This document shows, piece by piece, positions 17,444 to 25,986 of a stretch of DNA of 64,000 nucleotides; the stretch's first letter is position 1; every line of letters begins with the position of its first letter. The notes below the pieces were generated by a model, which made no database searches, was not told where the DNA came from, and saw only the letters and a program-made list of their open reading frames with translations. This DNA comes from CABZJG01 sp902512685 (GTDB lineage: Bacteria; Pseudomonadota; Alphaproteobacteria; Rhodobacterales; Rhodobacteraceae). A program made the position numbers and the translations under genes. The stretch is taken from positions 3,658,001 through 3,722,000 of the forward strand of contig CP179201.1 of NCBI GenBank assembly GCA_051201605.1, given 5' to 3'.

Positions 17444-17480
17444 AAAAAAGGGCCCCTGTTAAGAAACAAAGGGCCTTTTT
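17444..17480. terminator. Bidirectional rho-independent terminator between the SPFH and serA genes
   Basis: An A-run and GGGCCC at 17444-17455 pair with GGGCC plus a T-run at 17471-17480, with a loop of about 15 bases. The arms give a G/C core flanked by A-T pairs, so both strands end in a T-run after the stem. It lies between two convergent genes, as expected for a shared terminator. Confidence 0.8.
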
Positions 17481-17503
17481 CACATCTTTGGGCAATGAAT
17501 GCG

Positions 17504-19099
17504 CTAGCTTACATCAAAAGACAATGGCTTGACCTGTTTGAACAGACCGGTTTGAGCCAATTGCTCAATCACCTGCTCTTTGATTGGATGATCCACATAA
17601 AGCAGTGCAATTGCCTCGGCTCCGGCGGCGGCGCGGCCTAGGGTAAAGTTTGCGATATTAACCCCATTTTCGCCCATCGTCTGACCCAAGGTGCCGATAA
17701 TGCCGGGGACATCTTCGTTAGTGGTATAGAGCATATGCGCGCCAATCTCGGCATCAATGTTGATGCCTTTGATCTGGATAAACCGCGGCTTTCCATCGCT
17801 AAAGACAGTGCCCGCAATGGAACGCTCGCGCTCGTCTGTGACAACGGTCACTTTGATATAACCATCAAATGCGCCGGATTTGTCCTGATTGGTGGTGCTA
17901 ATCTGAATACCGCGTTCTTTGGCGATGAACGGCGCGCTGACCATATTTACATCGGGGTTGGCTTTTTTCATGATCCCGGCGATTACCGAGCAATTCAAAG
18001 CCTCAAGATTCATTTCGGACACCGACCCATCATAAAGAATGTTAATCGCACTGACCGGCTCGTCCGTCATTTGGCCGATAAAGCTGCCCAGATGTCCAGA
18101 AAGCTCAAGCCAAGGCCCCATAACCTTGGCCTCTTCTGCCGTAACCGATGGCATGTTCAACGCATTGGTCACCGCCCCGGTCAGAAGGTAATCAGACATC
18201 TGTTCAGCCACCTGCAAAGCGACATTTTCCTGTGCCTCAGTGGTGGCGGCCCCCAAATGTGGGGTACATACCACATTTGGCAGATCAAAGAGCGGATTTT
18301 CCAACGCCGGCTCAACCGCGAAAACATCAAAGGCAGCGCCGGCGACATGACCTGATGTCAATGCATCCGCCAGCGCTTCTTCATCCACCAAACCGCCGCG
18401 CGCGCAGTTGATAATGCGAACGCCTTTTTTGGTTTTTGCAAGATTTTCACGGCTCAGCACATTTCGGGTTTGATTGGTTAGCGGCACGTGCAGCGTGATA
18501 AAATCAGCGCGCGACAAAAGATCATCGAGCTCGACTTTCTCAACGCCCATTTTTTCTGCCTTTTCCGCGCCCAAAAAAGGATCATAGGCCAGCACTTTCA
18601 TTTTGAGCCCGCGCGCACGATCACAAACGATGCCGCCAATATTACCTGCACCGATGACGCCCAGCGTTTTACCCGTCAGCTCAACGCCCATAAATTTAGA
18701 TTTTTCCCATTTACCAGAATGAGTAGAAGCGCTGGCCGCAGGGATTTGCCGCGCCACGGCAAACATCATTGCAATCGCGTGCTCAGCCGTGGTGATCATA
18801 TTGCCAAACGGTGTGTTCATCACAATCACACCGTTCTTACTGGCAATGTCGCGGTCAATATTGTCGACCCCGATACCCGCGCGGCCAATGACCTTTAAAT
18901 TGTCCGCAGCATTTAGAATTTTCTCAGTGACCTTGGTGGCCGAGCGAATGGCGAGACCGTCGTATTGGCCGATAGCTTCAAGCAGTTTTTCTTTGTCTTT
19001 GCCAAGATCGGGTTCAAAATCCACATCAATGCCGCGATCACGGAAAATCTGGACTGCTGTGGGGGATAATTTATCAGAAACGAGAACTTTGGGGGCCAT
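17504..19099 (-). CDS. serA: D-3-phosphoglycerate dehydrogenase
   Basis: Catalyses the first step of serine synthesis, oxidising 3-phosphoglycerate with NAD. The 531-residue protein is the long form. The catalytic domain has the NAD motif GVIGAGNIGG, Arg in NCARGGLVDEEAL, Glu in VFAVEPA and His in TPHLGAATTEAQ. An intervening domain follows, then a C-terminal ACT domain (DVPGIIGTLGQTMGENGVNI) that usually senses serine. AAGGAG lies eight bases before the ATG. It is 43 bp downstream of serC on the same strand, forming a serC-serA operon. Confidence 0.97.
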   Translation of the reverse strand: MAPKVLVSDKLSPTAVQIFRDRGIDVDFEPDLGKDKEKLLEAIGQYDGLAIRSATKVTEKILNAADNLKVIGRAGIGVDNIDRDIASKNGVIVMNTPFGNMITTAEHAIAMMFAVARQIPAASASTHSGKWEKSKFMGVELTGKTLGVIGAGNIGGIVCDRARGLKMKVLAYDPFLGAEKAEKMGVEKVELDDLLSRADFITLHVPLTNQTRNVLSRENLAKTKKGVRIINCARGGLVDEEALADALTSGHVAGAAFDVFAVEPALENPLFDLPNVVCTPHLGAATTEAQENVALQVAEQMSDYLLTGAVTNALNMPSVTAEEAKVMGPWLELSGHLGSFIGQMTDEPVSAINILYDGSVSEMNLEALNCSVIAGIMKKANPDVNMVSAPFIAKERGIQISTTNQDKSGAFDGYIKVTVVTDERERSIAGTVFSDGKPRFIQIKGINIDAEIGAHMLYTTNEDVPGIIGTLGQTMGENGVNIANFTLGRAAAGAEAIALLYVDHPIKEQVIEQLAQTGLFKQVKPLSFDVS

Positions 19100-19142
19100 T
19101 TGTGGCGCTCCTTCTTTGGATAGTTGTTCAAAAAATGGGGGA

Positions 19143-20300
19143 TTAGTCCGCTTGGGTTTGGGCGGTCAGTTCGCTCTCAAAAGCCCAGTCGAGCCAGGGC
19201 AACATTGCGGCGATATCGGCTGTTTCCACCGTTGCGCCACACCAGATGCGCAGCCCTGCCGGAGCGTCACGGTAGGCACCGATGTCATAAGCGGCATCCG
19301 CTGCATCAAGCCGCTTCGCCACGGCTTTGGCAAATCCTGCCGGATCACTAATTCTTGGGTCTGTGAACTTCAGGCATACTGAGGTATTGGATCTAATCGC
19401 AGGATTTTCTGCAAGAAAATCAATCCAGTCTCGGGATTTCACAAAATCTTCGATGGCCCCGGCATTGGCGTTAGCGCGGGCGATCAATCCGCTAAGACCG
19501 CCGAGGGAACGGGCCCAGTCGAGAGCAAGCAGATAGTCTTCGACCGCCAGCATCGACGGGGTGTTGATAGTCGCGCCTTCAAATATGCCTTCAATCAGCT
19601 TGCCGCCTTTGGTCAGACGGAAAATTTTCGGCATCGGCCATGGCGGCGTGTAGGTTTCAAGTCTTTCCACTGCCCGTGGGCTCAAGATCAGCATCCCATG
19701 AGCCGCCTCGCCGCCCAAAACTTTTTGCCAGCTAAAGGTTGTTACATCGAGCTTGTCCCAAGGCAAATCCATGGCAAACGCGGCTGAGGTGGCGTCACAA
19801 ATGGTCAGCCCTGTACGATCTGCCGGAATGACATCACCGCTGGGAACGCGAACCCCCGAAGTGGTGCCGTTCCAGGTAAACACCACATCGGTTGCATAAT
19901 CCACAGCCGCCATATCGACAATCTCGCCATAGGCAGCAGTTTGAATATCTGCGTCTATTTTCAGCTGCTTAACCACATCGGTGACCCAGCCCGAGCCAAA
20001 GCTTTCCCACGCCACCATGGTGGCCTTGCGGGCGCCCAAAAGCGACCACATCGCCATTTCAACCGCGCCGGTGTCTGACGCCGGAACGATCCCAATTCGG
20101 TAATGATCCGGAATGCCGAGCACCTCACGGGTGCCCTCAATTGCGGCTTTAAGCCGATCTTTGCCAACCGCGGCGCGGTGACTGCGGCCCAAAGGCGCAG
20201 CGCTTAGTTTATCCAGCTCAAAGGTGGGGTATTTGGCACAAGGGCCAGACGAAAAACGCGGATTTTCCGGCCGCGATGCCGGTTCTTGAATGCTCATCAT
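19143..20300 (-). CDS. serC: Phosphoserine aminotransferase
   Basis: PLP enzyme that converts 3-phosphohydroxypyruvate to phosphoserine, the second step of serine synthesis. I place the start at the first of two adjacent ATGs (20300 and 20297), five bases after GGAAGG. The frame stays open to 20387, but that stretch contains the leader hairpin and is not protein-like. The 385-residue protein carries the PLP lysine at 193 (TTFSWQKVLGGEAAHG) and the start RFSSGPCAKYP typical of the alphaproteobacterial SerC subgroup. It is followed by serA. The leader RNA upstream is described separately. Confidence 0.95.
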   Translation of the reverse strand: MMSIQEPASRPENPRFSSGPCAKYPTFELDKLSAAPLGRSHRAAVGKDRLKAAIEGTREVLGIPDHYRIGIVPASDTGAVEMAMWSLLGARKATMVAWESFGSGWVTDVVKQLKIDADIQTAAYGEIVDMAAVDYATDVVFTWNGTTSGVRVPSGDVIPADRTGLTICDATSAAFAMDLPWDKLDVTTFSWQKVLGGEAAHGMLILSPRAVERLETYTPPWPMPKIFRLTKGGKLIEGIFEGATINTPSMLAVEDYLLALDWARSLGGLSGLIARANANAGAIEDFVKSRDWIDFLAENPAIRSNTSVCLKFTDPRISDPAGFAKAVAKRLDAADAAYDIGAYRDAPAGLRIWCGATVETADIAAMLPWLDWAFESELTAQTQAD

Positions 20301-20405
20301 ATCTATCCTTCCAGATAAGCGCCCCTCGTTGGGGAGGGGTGTCCCACCGATGCAGATATACCGCGGGGCGCCGGGCAACAACCGCAAAAACCATCAAATG
20401 TTGCC
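20295..20405 (-). promoter_or_regulatory. serC 5' leader with hairpins, candidate serC RNA motif
   Basis: In the serC mRNA sense, a perfect CCCCTC/GAGGGG hairpin (20322-20339) lies 12 bases before the ribosome-binding site. Two further pairings are possible. TATC/GATA would place GGAAGG in a loop. ATATCT (20354-20359) is complementary to AGATAT at 20299-20304, which overlaps the start codon. Farther upstream GGCAACA and TGTTGCC (20374-20405) form a 7-bp inverted repeat. From memory, a conserved serC RNA motif has been described in the leaders of alphaproteobacterial serC operons; the position and hairpin agree, but I could not compare it with the published consensus. Confidence 0.55.
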
Positions 20406-20855
20406 AACTGCTTAGGTATTTGCGCCGCGCATGACCACTATCGGAAACCTATTTAAATTGTACAAAATCAAAAGTCGGTTTTACGTCAGTATCGCATTGG
20501 TAAGACGGAGGTGCGGAAAATGGCCGTTTTTTGACTAAATATCAGGAGCCGTGGACAGCGGCGGTTTTGAAGTTACTGAAACATCCCGCGAACGCAGGCA
20601 TAGGTTTTGAATTTTGGCTGACCGTTTCAAAAAGGTGAGTATTTCGGCAAAAGAAAAAGGGAGCGATAAAGGTTGCGAAAGCCAAACAGTCATGCCGTAC
20701 GCCCAGCCCTCAGGTGCAGGGAAAGCAGGTCAATTGCTGGCGCAAATACCTGCGTGACATTTGAGGTTGTTTGCGGCATCAGGCTTGCAAACCCTTTTGG
20801 CGGACCGCTTTGCCTCTGGCGGTCTTTATATGAATAAATCCAAGGATCTGTTTTA
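20406..20855. other. Intergenic region between the serC leader and serB
   Basis: This 450-bp stretch must hold the serC promoter (leftward) and the serB promoter (rightward). No convincing gene was found. Close to serB, GACCGC (20803-20808) and GCGGTC (20819-20824) form a hairpin followed by TTTATAT. It could be a weak terminator of an unannotated upstream transcript or part of the serB leader. Open frames on either strand lack ribosome-binding sites. Confidence 0.4.
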
Positions 20856-21731
20856 ATGTTTGTTATCACCTTGATTTCTGCTCCGGGATTGCTGGACCCA
20901 TCGCTCGTAGAAAATCTGCGCAATGCTTGGGGCGGCGGCGATGCGATCTGGTTGGCGCCAGATGAGGCCGCCGAGTTCACGCTGTCATCTTTGCCGCAAA
21001 ACCGCTGGCAGGTTTGGCATGATTTACAGGATTTGCAGATTGATCTGATTGTTCAACCGGCTGAAAACCGGCGCAAGAAAATGCTGCTTGCGGATATGGA
21101 CAGCACTATGATCCGGCAGGAATGTATTGACGAGTTGGCAGATCACGCCGGTGTGGGCGCGCGGGTAAAAGATATCACTGCACGCGCGATGAATGGCGAG
21201 CTTGATTTCGAGGAGGCCCTGCACGAGCGGGTTGCGCTTTTGAAAGGGCAGCCAGCAGCCATCATTGATCAGGTGCTGGCCGAGCGGATCGATCTTATGG
21301 CGGGGGGCAAAGTGCTGTTGGCAACCATGCGGGAAAACGGGGCATATGCGGCCTTGGTCTCTGGGGGCTTTACGGCTTTTAGCGCAGCGATTGCCGCAGA
21401 ACTGGGCTTTGACGAGCACCGCGCCAATGAACTGCTGATGACGGACGGGGCGCTCAGTGGCAAGGTGGCACTGCCAGTTCTTGGACGGCAAGCAAAAGTG
21501 GATGCACTTGAGCAAATCACAAAAACTTTGGGTTTGAGCGAGGACGACGTGCTTGCGGTGGGGGACGGGGCCAATGATTTGGGCATGCTGGGGCGCGCTG
21601 GCACCGGTGCGGCCTTGCATGCAAAGCCCAGTGTTGCCGCCGAATGTGACATACGGGTTAATTTTGGCGATCTGACCGCGCTGCTATATCTGCAGGGCTA
21701 TGCACAAACCGAATTCATAACGCCAAATTGA
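20856..21731 (+). CDS. serB: Phosphoserine phosphatase
   Basis: HAD-family hydrolase that releases serine from phosphoserine, the last step of the pathway. The 291-residue protein has an N-terminal regulatory-type domain of about 75 residues, then the HAD nucleophile motif DMDSTMI with Asp80 and Asp82. Motif II is SGGFTAF and motifs III/IV are GRQAKVDAL and VGDGANDLGMLG. AAGGA precedes the ATG. It is divergent from serC-serA, so all three serine genes lie in one 4.2-kb block in two transcription units. Confidence 0.96.
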   Translation: MFVITLISAPGLLDPSLVENLRNAWGGGDAIWLAPDEAAEFTLSSLPQNRWQVWHDLQDLQIDLIVQPAENRRKKMLLADMDSTMIRQECIDELADHAGVGARVKDITARAMNGELDFEEALHERVALLKGQPAAIIDQVLAERIDLMAGGKVLLATMRENGAYAALVSGGFTAFSAAIAAELGFDEHRANELLMTDGALSGKVALPVLGRQAKVDALEQITKTLGLSEDDVLAVGDGANDLGMLGRAGTGAALHAKPSVAAECDIRVNFGDLTALLYLQGYAQTEFITPN

Positions 21732-21781
21732 GCGCTCGAAATAAAGCTTTTCATTTGCAAAATATGCCCCATCTATAAGTG

Positions 21782-22252
21782 ATGACAAATGATGAGAAGA
21801 TCATGGGACAGTATAAACGCAATGCAGATATCATCGCAAATCTAAGCGATGAGCAATTTTGGGTCACCCAGAAAAGTGGAACAGAGCGGCCAGGCAGCGG
21901 CCAATTGCTGCACAATAAAGCTGCAGGTATCTATGTCGATATCGTCTCAGGCGAGCCGCTTTTCGCATCCAGCGATAAATATGAAAGTGGCTGCGGTTGG
22001 CCAAGTTTCACCAAACCTATCGAGGCATCGCATATAGCCGAAATTAAAGATGACAGCCACGGTATGATCCGCACCGAAGTGCGCAGCACCCATGGCGACA
22101 GTCATCTTGGCCATGTGTTTCCCGACGGGCCGGTAGAACGTGGCGGGTTGCGTTATTGCATCAACTCGGCCGCATTGCGGTTTGTACCCAAGGCTGACAT
22201 GGTGGAAGAAGGGTATGGCGCCTTTCTTGATCAAGTGGAGAATGTAGTATGA
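21782..22252 (+). CDS. msrB: Peptide methionine-R-sulfoxide reductase
   Basis: Repairs the R-epimer of methionine sulfoxide in proteins. The catalytic cysteine is in RYCINSAAL near residue 126, and a second cysteine in ESGCGWPSF near residue 71 can act as resolving residue. The two CxxC pairs that bind structural zinc in many MsrB proteins are absent, so this is a zinc-free form. I use the ATG at 21782; a GTG just before it and an ATG at 21803 are alternatives. It overlaps msrA by four bases (ATGA), implying translational coupling. Confidence 0.94.
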   Translation: MTNDEKIMGQYKRNADIIANLSDEQFWVTQKSGTERPGSGQLLHNKAAGIYVDIVSGEPLFASSDKYESGCGWPSFTKPIEASHIAEIKDDSHGMIRTEVRSTHGDSHLGHVFPDGPVERGGLRYCINSAALRFVPKADMVEEGYGAFLDQVENVV

Positions 22253-22740
22253 GCGAACGTGCCATATTGGCGGGGGGGTGTTTTTGGGGAATGCAGGATT
22301 TGATCCGCAAAATGCCCGGTGTTCTTTCGACCTGCGTGGGCTATACCGGCGGCGATGTGCCCAATGCCACCTACCGTCATCATGGCACCCATGCAGAAGG
22401 GATCGAGATTATTTTTGACCCCGCCAAAATCAGCTATCGGCGCCTATTGGAATTTTTCTTTCAAATTCACGATCCAACGACGCTTAACCGGCAGGGCAAT
22501 GACCGCGGACTGTCGTATCGATCGGCGATCTATTATCTTGACGAGGCGCAGAAATCCGCTGCCGAGCAAATGGTTTCTGAGGTCAATTCAAGCGGTATCT
22601 GGCCCGGACCCGTGGTCACAGAGCTGGCCGAGGCCGGTGATTTCTGGGAGGCCGAACCAGAACATCAAGATTACCTTGAACGCCGGCCGAACGGATATAC
22701 CTGCCATTATATTCGCCCTGATTGGGTCTTGTCATCCTAA
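22249..22740 (+). CDS. msrA: Peptide methionine-S-sulfoxide reductase
   Basis: Reduces the S-epimer of methionine sulfoxide, complementing MsrB. The 163-residue protein starts MSERAILAGGCFWGMQ with the catalytic Cys11 in GCFWG. The motifs GYTGG, HAEGIEIIFDP and the DPTTLNRQGND region are standard. No C-terminal pair of recycling cysteines is obvious apart from the one in GYTCHYIRP. It is coupled to msrB by a four-base overlap and is followed 52 bp later by the DMT transporter gene. Confidence 0.95.
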   Translation: MSERAILAGGCFWGMQDLIRKMPGVLSTCVGYTGGDVPNATYRHHGTHAEGIEIIFDPAKISYRRLLEFFFQIHDPTTLNRQGNDRGLSYRSAIYYLDEAQKSAAEQMVSEVNSSGIWPGPVVTELAEAGDFWEAEPEHQDYLERRPNGYTCHYIRPDWVLSS

Positions 22741-22792
22741 TCCAAAGCGCGCATTGGTCCTTTGCCTGCACTGCGTAGGCAGGGATTTTATC

Positions 22793-23716
22793 ATGCAGCC
22801 TTTCAGAGCAATTTCATTAAAACTCTTCTCGGTGATGGTTTTCATCACTATGATTTCAATGATTAAAGCGACAACGGACACCGTACCGCCGGGGCAGGCG
22901 GTGTTCTTTCGATCCGCTTTTGCGATCCCTGTGATCTGTGGCTGGCTTATGATGCGGGGTGAATTGCGTACCGGGCTGCGCGCCATCTCGCCTTTGGGGC
23001 ACTTATGGCGCGGATTGATCGGCACCACTGCCATGGGGCTTATGTTTGCCTCGCTTGCCTATTTGCCGCTGCCCGAGGTAACCGCGCTCAGCTATGCTGC
23101 CCCATTGCTCACTGTGATTTTTGCCGCTGTGCTATTGGGCGAGCGGCTAAGGTTGTTTCGGATTACAGCTGTCGGCTTGGGGCTTGTCGGGGTATTGGTG
23201 GTGCTGGAGCCACGGCTAACAATGCTGTCTTCAGGTCGTTTTGAGCCCGAGGCGGCCTTTGGTGCGGGGTTGGTGCTTTTGGCGGCTGGGTTTATTGCCC
23301 TTGCGCAAACTCACATCAGGAAACTGGTACAAACCGAGCATCCCGCAGCCATTGCGTTTTATTTTAGCCTGACGTCAACCACCGCCGCGCTGCTAACAGC
23401 GCCGTTTGGATGGGCAGTACTGTCACAGCAAACCGCCCTGCTGTTGATTGCAGCCGGGGTTTTGGGCGGCGTTGGGCAAATATGTCTTACGCTGTCCTTT
23501 CGTTATGCGCCGGTCACGGTGGTGGCGCCCTTTGAGTATGCCTCGATGCTATTTGCTCTGTTAATTGGCTATTTCGTGTTTGCAGAGGTTCCTAGCCTGC
23601 AAATGCTTATTGGCGCTGCCATTGTGATCGCAGCCGGGGTATTGATTATCTGGCGTGAAGCGCAACTGGGACTGGAACGCGGCAAAGCGCGGCCGCTTAA
23701 AACCCCACACGGTTAA
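22793..23716 (+). CDS. EamA/DMT-family inner-membrane transporter
   Basis: A 307-residue membrane protein with about ten predicted helices arranged as two EamA repeats. The first repeat contains GLMFASLAYLPLPEVTALSY and the second CLTLSFRYAPVTVVAPFEYA, both diagnostic. AGGGA sits at a suitable distance before the ATG at 22793; the frame continues upstream inside msrA, but that is clearly another gene. Members export metabolites or amino acids; the substrate here is unknown. It is convergent with the flavoprotein gene, with only two bases between the stops, and no terminator is seen. Confidence 0.88.
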   Translation: MQPFRAISLKLFSVMVFITMISMIKATTDTVPPGQAVFFRSAFAIPVICGWLMMRGELRTGLRAISPLGHLWRGLIGTTAMGLMFASLAYLPLPEVTALSYAAPLLTVIFAAVLLGERLRLFRITAVGLGLVGVLVVLEPRLTMLSSGRFEPEAAFGAGLVLLAAGFIALAQTHIRKLVQTEHPAAIAFYFSLTSTTAALLTAPFGWAVLSQQTALLLIAAGVLGGVGQICLTLSFRYAPVTVVAPFEYASMLFALLIGYFVFAEVPSLQMLIGAAIVIAAGVLIIWREAQLGLERGKARPLKTPHG

Positions 23717-23718
23717 TT

Positions 23719-25047
23719 TTAGCGGTCTTGAAATTCCATCAGGCTATATATTGGCCGCAACAGGTGTCGGCGATAACGGCCCAGAGGAAATCGGCGCGGC
23801 GGCTTTTGAAAGAGCTTTGGATAAAGCCGCTTTTGCGGTGCGCCCAGCGCCAGATCAGCCAGAAGCGCACCAGCATAGCTACCCATGGCAACGCCATTTC
23901 CATGATAGCCAAAGCCCGCATAAACTCCGGGCATCTGTTGGATCGGGCCGACAAACGGGGTCAGATTACGGGTCAGACAAATCAACCCAGACCAGTCGTA
24001 TTCAATTTCGACTTTGCACCAGGCTGGAAACATTTCGGCGAAATTTGTGCGGATTTGCTGCGCGATTAATGTGCTGTGGCGCGGCGTTGCAAAAAGGCCC
24101 CCGCGCATGCCGAACAGAAAACGGTTGTCAGAAAGCAGCCGGAAATAATGCAGCAATTGACGGCTGTCTGCGGCGACCCGCGTGCTGGTATAGCCTTGGG
24201 CCTGCAGCTCTGCGTTGGTAAGGGGCCGTGTGACAATCACGGACGACTGCACCGGGATATAGCGCGCGCGCATCCAGTTGGGCAGATCATCACTGGAATA
24301 TCCATTGGTTGCGATAATCACTTTTTCTGCATGGACACGCGCCTTGGGCGTTTGTAACGCGTAGCCCTTGTGCGTTGGCTTCACACCCGTAACAGGGCTT
24401 TGACCATAAACTTTTGCGCCCAAACGCTCTGCTGCCTGCAAAAGTCCAAGCGCATATTTTCGTGGGTTAAGCCCAAAGCCCACCGGGGTTGTAAGCCCGC
24501 CGTAAAAGGGACCGCCAAATCCAAGCTGGCGCAATTCGCTTTGCGCATGAAACACGGCAGCAACACCGTAGTTTTCTTTGATCCGCGGGATTTCATTGCG
24601 CAAGGCGGTGGCATCCTTGGCGCAGTGGGCCAGTTCAGTTTCGCCGCCGGGCTGCACATCGGCATCGATCCCCAACCCATCGAGCCGGTGCGCGACCAAC
24701 TCAACCGCTGCCTTTTCGCTTTGCCGATACTCAAGCCGGCCGGGCTTTCCAACCAGCTTGTCAATCTGGGCATCGCTGGCCTTGGCCCCGCCAAGACAAC
24801 AAAACCCGCCATTGCGACCAGTGGCGCCAAACAACGGATGCTCTGCCTCTAACACACAGACCCGCGCCCCGGCTTGCGACAGCTCATACGCCGCGGACAA
24901 TCCGGTAAAGCCTGCCCCGATAATAGCAACATCATAATTTTGATCGACATCCAAAGGCGGATATTGCAGCGCCGGAACACTTGTTGCCCAGAAACAATCC
25001 TTTATCGGATCATCCCCATAGGCCACCGGTTCATAAATGCGCTGCAT
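23719..25047 (-). CDS. FAD-dependent amine oxidoreductase (DadA/PuuB-like, probable gamma-glutamylputrescine oxidase type)
   Basis: Flavoprotein of the D-amino acid/glycine oxidase fold. The N-terminal dinucleotide-binding motif VAIIGAGFTGLSAAYELSQAG is followed by GATGRNGGFC, typical of the PuuB/OrdL group, and by a C-terminal GFGYHGNGVAMGSYAGALLAD segment. From the ATG at 25047 it has 442 residues. A GTG at 25056 has a better-spaced AAGGAAG, and a TTG lies at 25074, so the start is uncertain by up to nine residues. It is divergent from a GntR regulator and close to an aminotransferase and polyamine importer. Oxidation of putrescine or a gamma-glutamyl derivative is therefore likely, though no PuuA ligase gene is present here. 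Confidence 0.85.
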   Translation of the reverse strand: MQRIYEPVAYGDDPIKDCFWATSVPALQYPPLDVDQNYDVAIIGAGFTGLSAAYELSQAGARVCVLEAEHPLFGATGRNGGFCCLGGAKASDAQIDKLVGKPGRLEYRQSEKAAVELVAHRLDGLGIDADVQPGGETELAHCAKDATALRNEIPRIKENYGVAAVFHAQSELRQLGFGGPFYGGLTTPVGFGLNPRKYALGLLQAAERLGAKVYGQSPVTGVKPTHKGYALQTPKARVHAEKVIIATNGYSSDDLPNWMRARYIPVQSSVIVTRPLTNAELQAQGYTSTRVAADSRQLLHYFRLLSDNRFLFGMRGGLFATPRHSTLIAQQIRTNFAEMFPAWCKVEIEYDWSGLICLTRNLTPFVGPIQQMPGVYAGFGYHGNGVAMGSYAGALLADLALGAPQKRLYPKLFQKPPRRFPLGRYRRHLLRPIYSLMEFQDR

Positions 25048-25097
25048 CTTTACCACAATATTCTTCCTTGCCAAAAAAGCTCAGACCCTATTTCTTT

Positions 25098-25111
25098 AAT
25101 TTGATCAAATT
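25098..25111. promoter_or_regulatory. Candidate GntR operator, site 1 (perfect 14-bp palindrome)
   Basis: AATTTGATCAAATT is a perfect palindrome in the divergent region between the flavoprotein and gntR genes. It touches the -35 box of the predicted gntR promoter, and could also cover a leftward promoter. A 13/14 copy lies in the promoter of the aminotransferase gene. The shared site and its position suggest repression of both sides by the adjacent GntR protein. Confidence 0.6.
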
Positions 25112-25138
25112 TGACTGATCTTTGCAATATGGTAATGT
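25111..25138 (+). promoter_or_regulatory. Predicted sigma-70-type promoter of gntR
   Basis: TTGACT (25111-25116) and TAATGT (25133-25138) are separated by 16 bases, 76 bp before the GntR start. The -35 box matches five of six consensus bases; the -10 box is weaker. The operator-like palindrome abuts its 5' side. Confidence 0.4.
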
Positions 25139-25214
25139 GATCACCCGCAGGGTAAACTAACCGTACATCAGGTAAATACAAACTAGAACATGCCAATTAA
25201 TTGAAAGTGCCCAG

Positions 25215-25892
25215 ATGAAAGACGATATTAATATGACCAATGAAAGCAAGCTTCCAGCGCATGAGATAGTGTACCGAAAGCTGCGGGATCTGGTTCTGTT
25301 TGGAGAAATTGCCCCCGGTCAAGCGGTCACAATCCAGGGCCTGACCGATCAACTTGATGCCGGAATGACCCCGGTGCGCGAAGCCATCCGCCGGTTAATT
25401 TCTGAGGGCGCACTTGATTTTCAGGGAAATCGACGCGTTTGCGTCCCAAACCTGTCTGTACAGAATGTTAATGAATTGATTTTTGCCCGGCAGGCAATTG
25501 AACCACAGCTTATTTTACTGGCTACACAGAATGCGACTGCAAAAGACATCGATCATCTTTGCCAGATTGATGCAGAACTGGATCAAGCAATAAAAATTGG
25601 GGATGTTACCGCCTATCTGCGGCGCAACTATCGCTTTCATAAAACCCTTTACGAGCTATCAAAAGCCCCCATTTTGGTATCGATTGCCGATGGGCTTTGG
25701 TTGCGCTTTGGGCCTTCTCTTCGGGTTGTCTGCGGACGGGTTGGCACATTAAATCTTACCGACCAGCACAAAGAAACGCTCTCGGCTATGCGCGCCGGTG
25801 ATGCCGAAAAGGCCGCCCGCGCCATCCGTGAAGATGTGATCCAAGGCATGGAGCAAGTGCGGCATGTGATGGCACCGGTCTCATTAAGCTAG
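25215..25892 (+). CDS. GntR-family transcriptional regulator (FCD/FadR subfamily)
   Basis: A 225-residue regulator. The N-terminal winged helix-turn-helix (about residues 12-75) includes IVYRKLRDLVLFGEIAPGQAV and MTPVREAIRRLISEGAL, the classic GntR recognition-helix signature. The C-terminal all-helical FCD domain (RQAIEPQLILLATQNAT onward) binds a small acid or metal-ligand complex in relatives. A second start at 25233 (MTNESK) is possible; neither has a strong ribosome-binding site. It probably controls the flanking flavoprotein and aminotransferase genes, and perhaps the importer, through the palindromes described. The inducer is unknown; a polyamine breakdown product is the natural guess. 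Confidence 0.9.
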   Translation: MKDDINMTNESKLPAHEIVYRKLRDLVLFGEIAPGQAVTIQGLTDQLDAGMTPVREAIRRLISEGALDFQGNRRVCVPNLSVQNVNELIFARQAIEPQLILLATQNATAKDIDHLCQIDAELDQAIKIGDVTAYLRRNYRFHKTLYELSKAPILVSIADGLWLRFGPSLRVVCGRVGTLNLTDQHKETLSAMRAGDAEKAARAIREDVIQGMEQVRHVMAPVSLS

Positions 25893-25899
25893 GGCTTGA

Positions 25900-25927
25900 T
25901 TGACAAGCAAAAATTTGATCATATTGT
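25900..25927 (+). promoter_or_regulatory. Predicted promoter of the aminotransferase gene
   Basis: TTGACA (25900-25905, perfect -35) and TATTGT (25922-25927) are separated by 16 bases. The box begins eight bases after the gntR stop, so the aminotransferase gene has its own promoter. The second operator copy fills the spacer and part of the -10 box. Confidence 0.55.
25912..25925. promoter_or_regulatory. Candidate GntR operator, site 2
   Basis: AATTTGATCATATT matches site 1 (25098-25111) at 13 of 14 positions. It lies between the -35 and -10 elements of the aminotransferase promoter, a position where a bound repressor would exclude RNA polymerase. Confidence 0.6.
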
Positions 25928-25986
25928 GTGTGGGTGACAGTCATCTGGTTTTATGCGGTGATTTTTTAGATCAAAAGGGGTGCAAA

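Noticed and set aside
20690..20980. Reverse-strand open frame before serB
   Set aside because: It runs into the serB coding region antisense and has no ribosome-binding site or protein-like features.
23655..24221. 188-residue forward ORF after the DMT transporter
   Set aside because: It is antisense to the clearly coding flavoprotein gene and has no family features.
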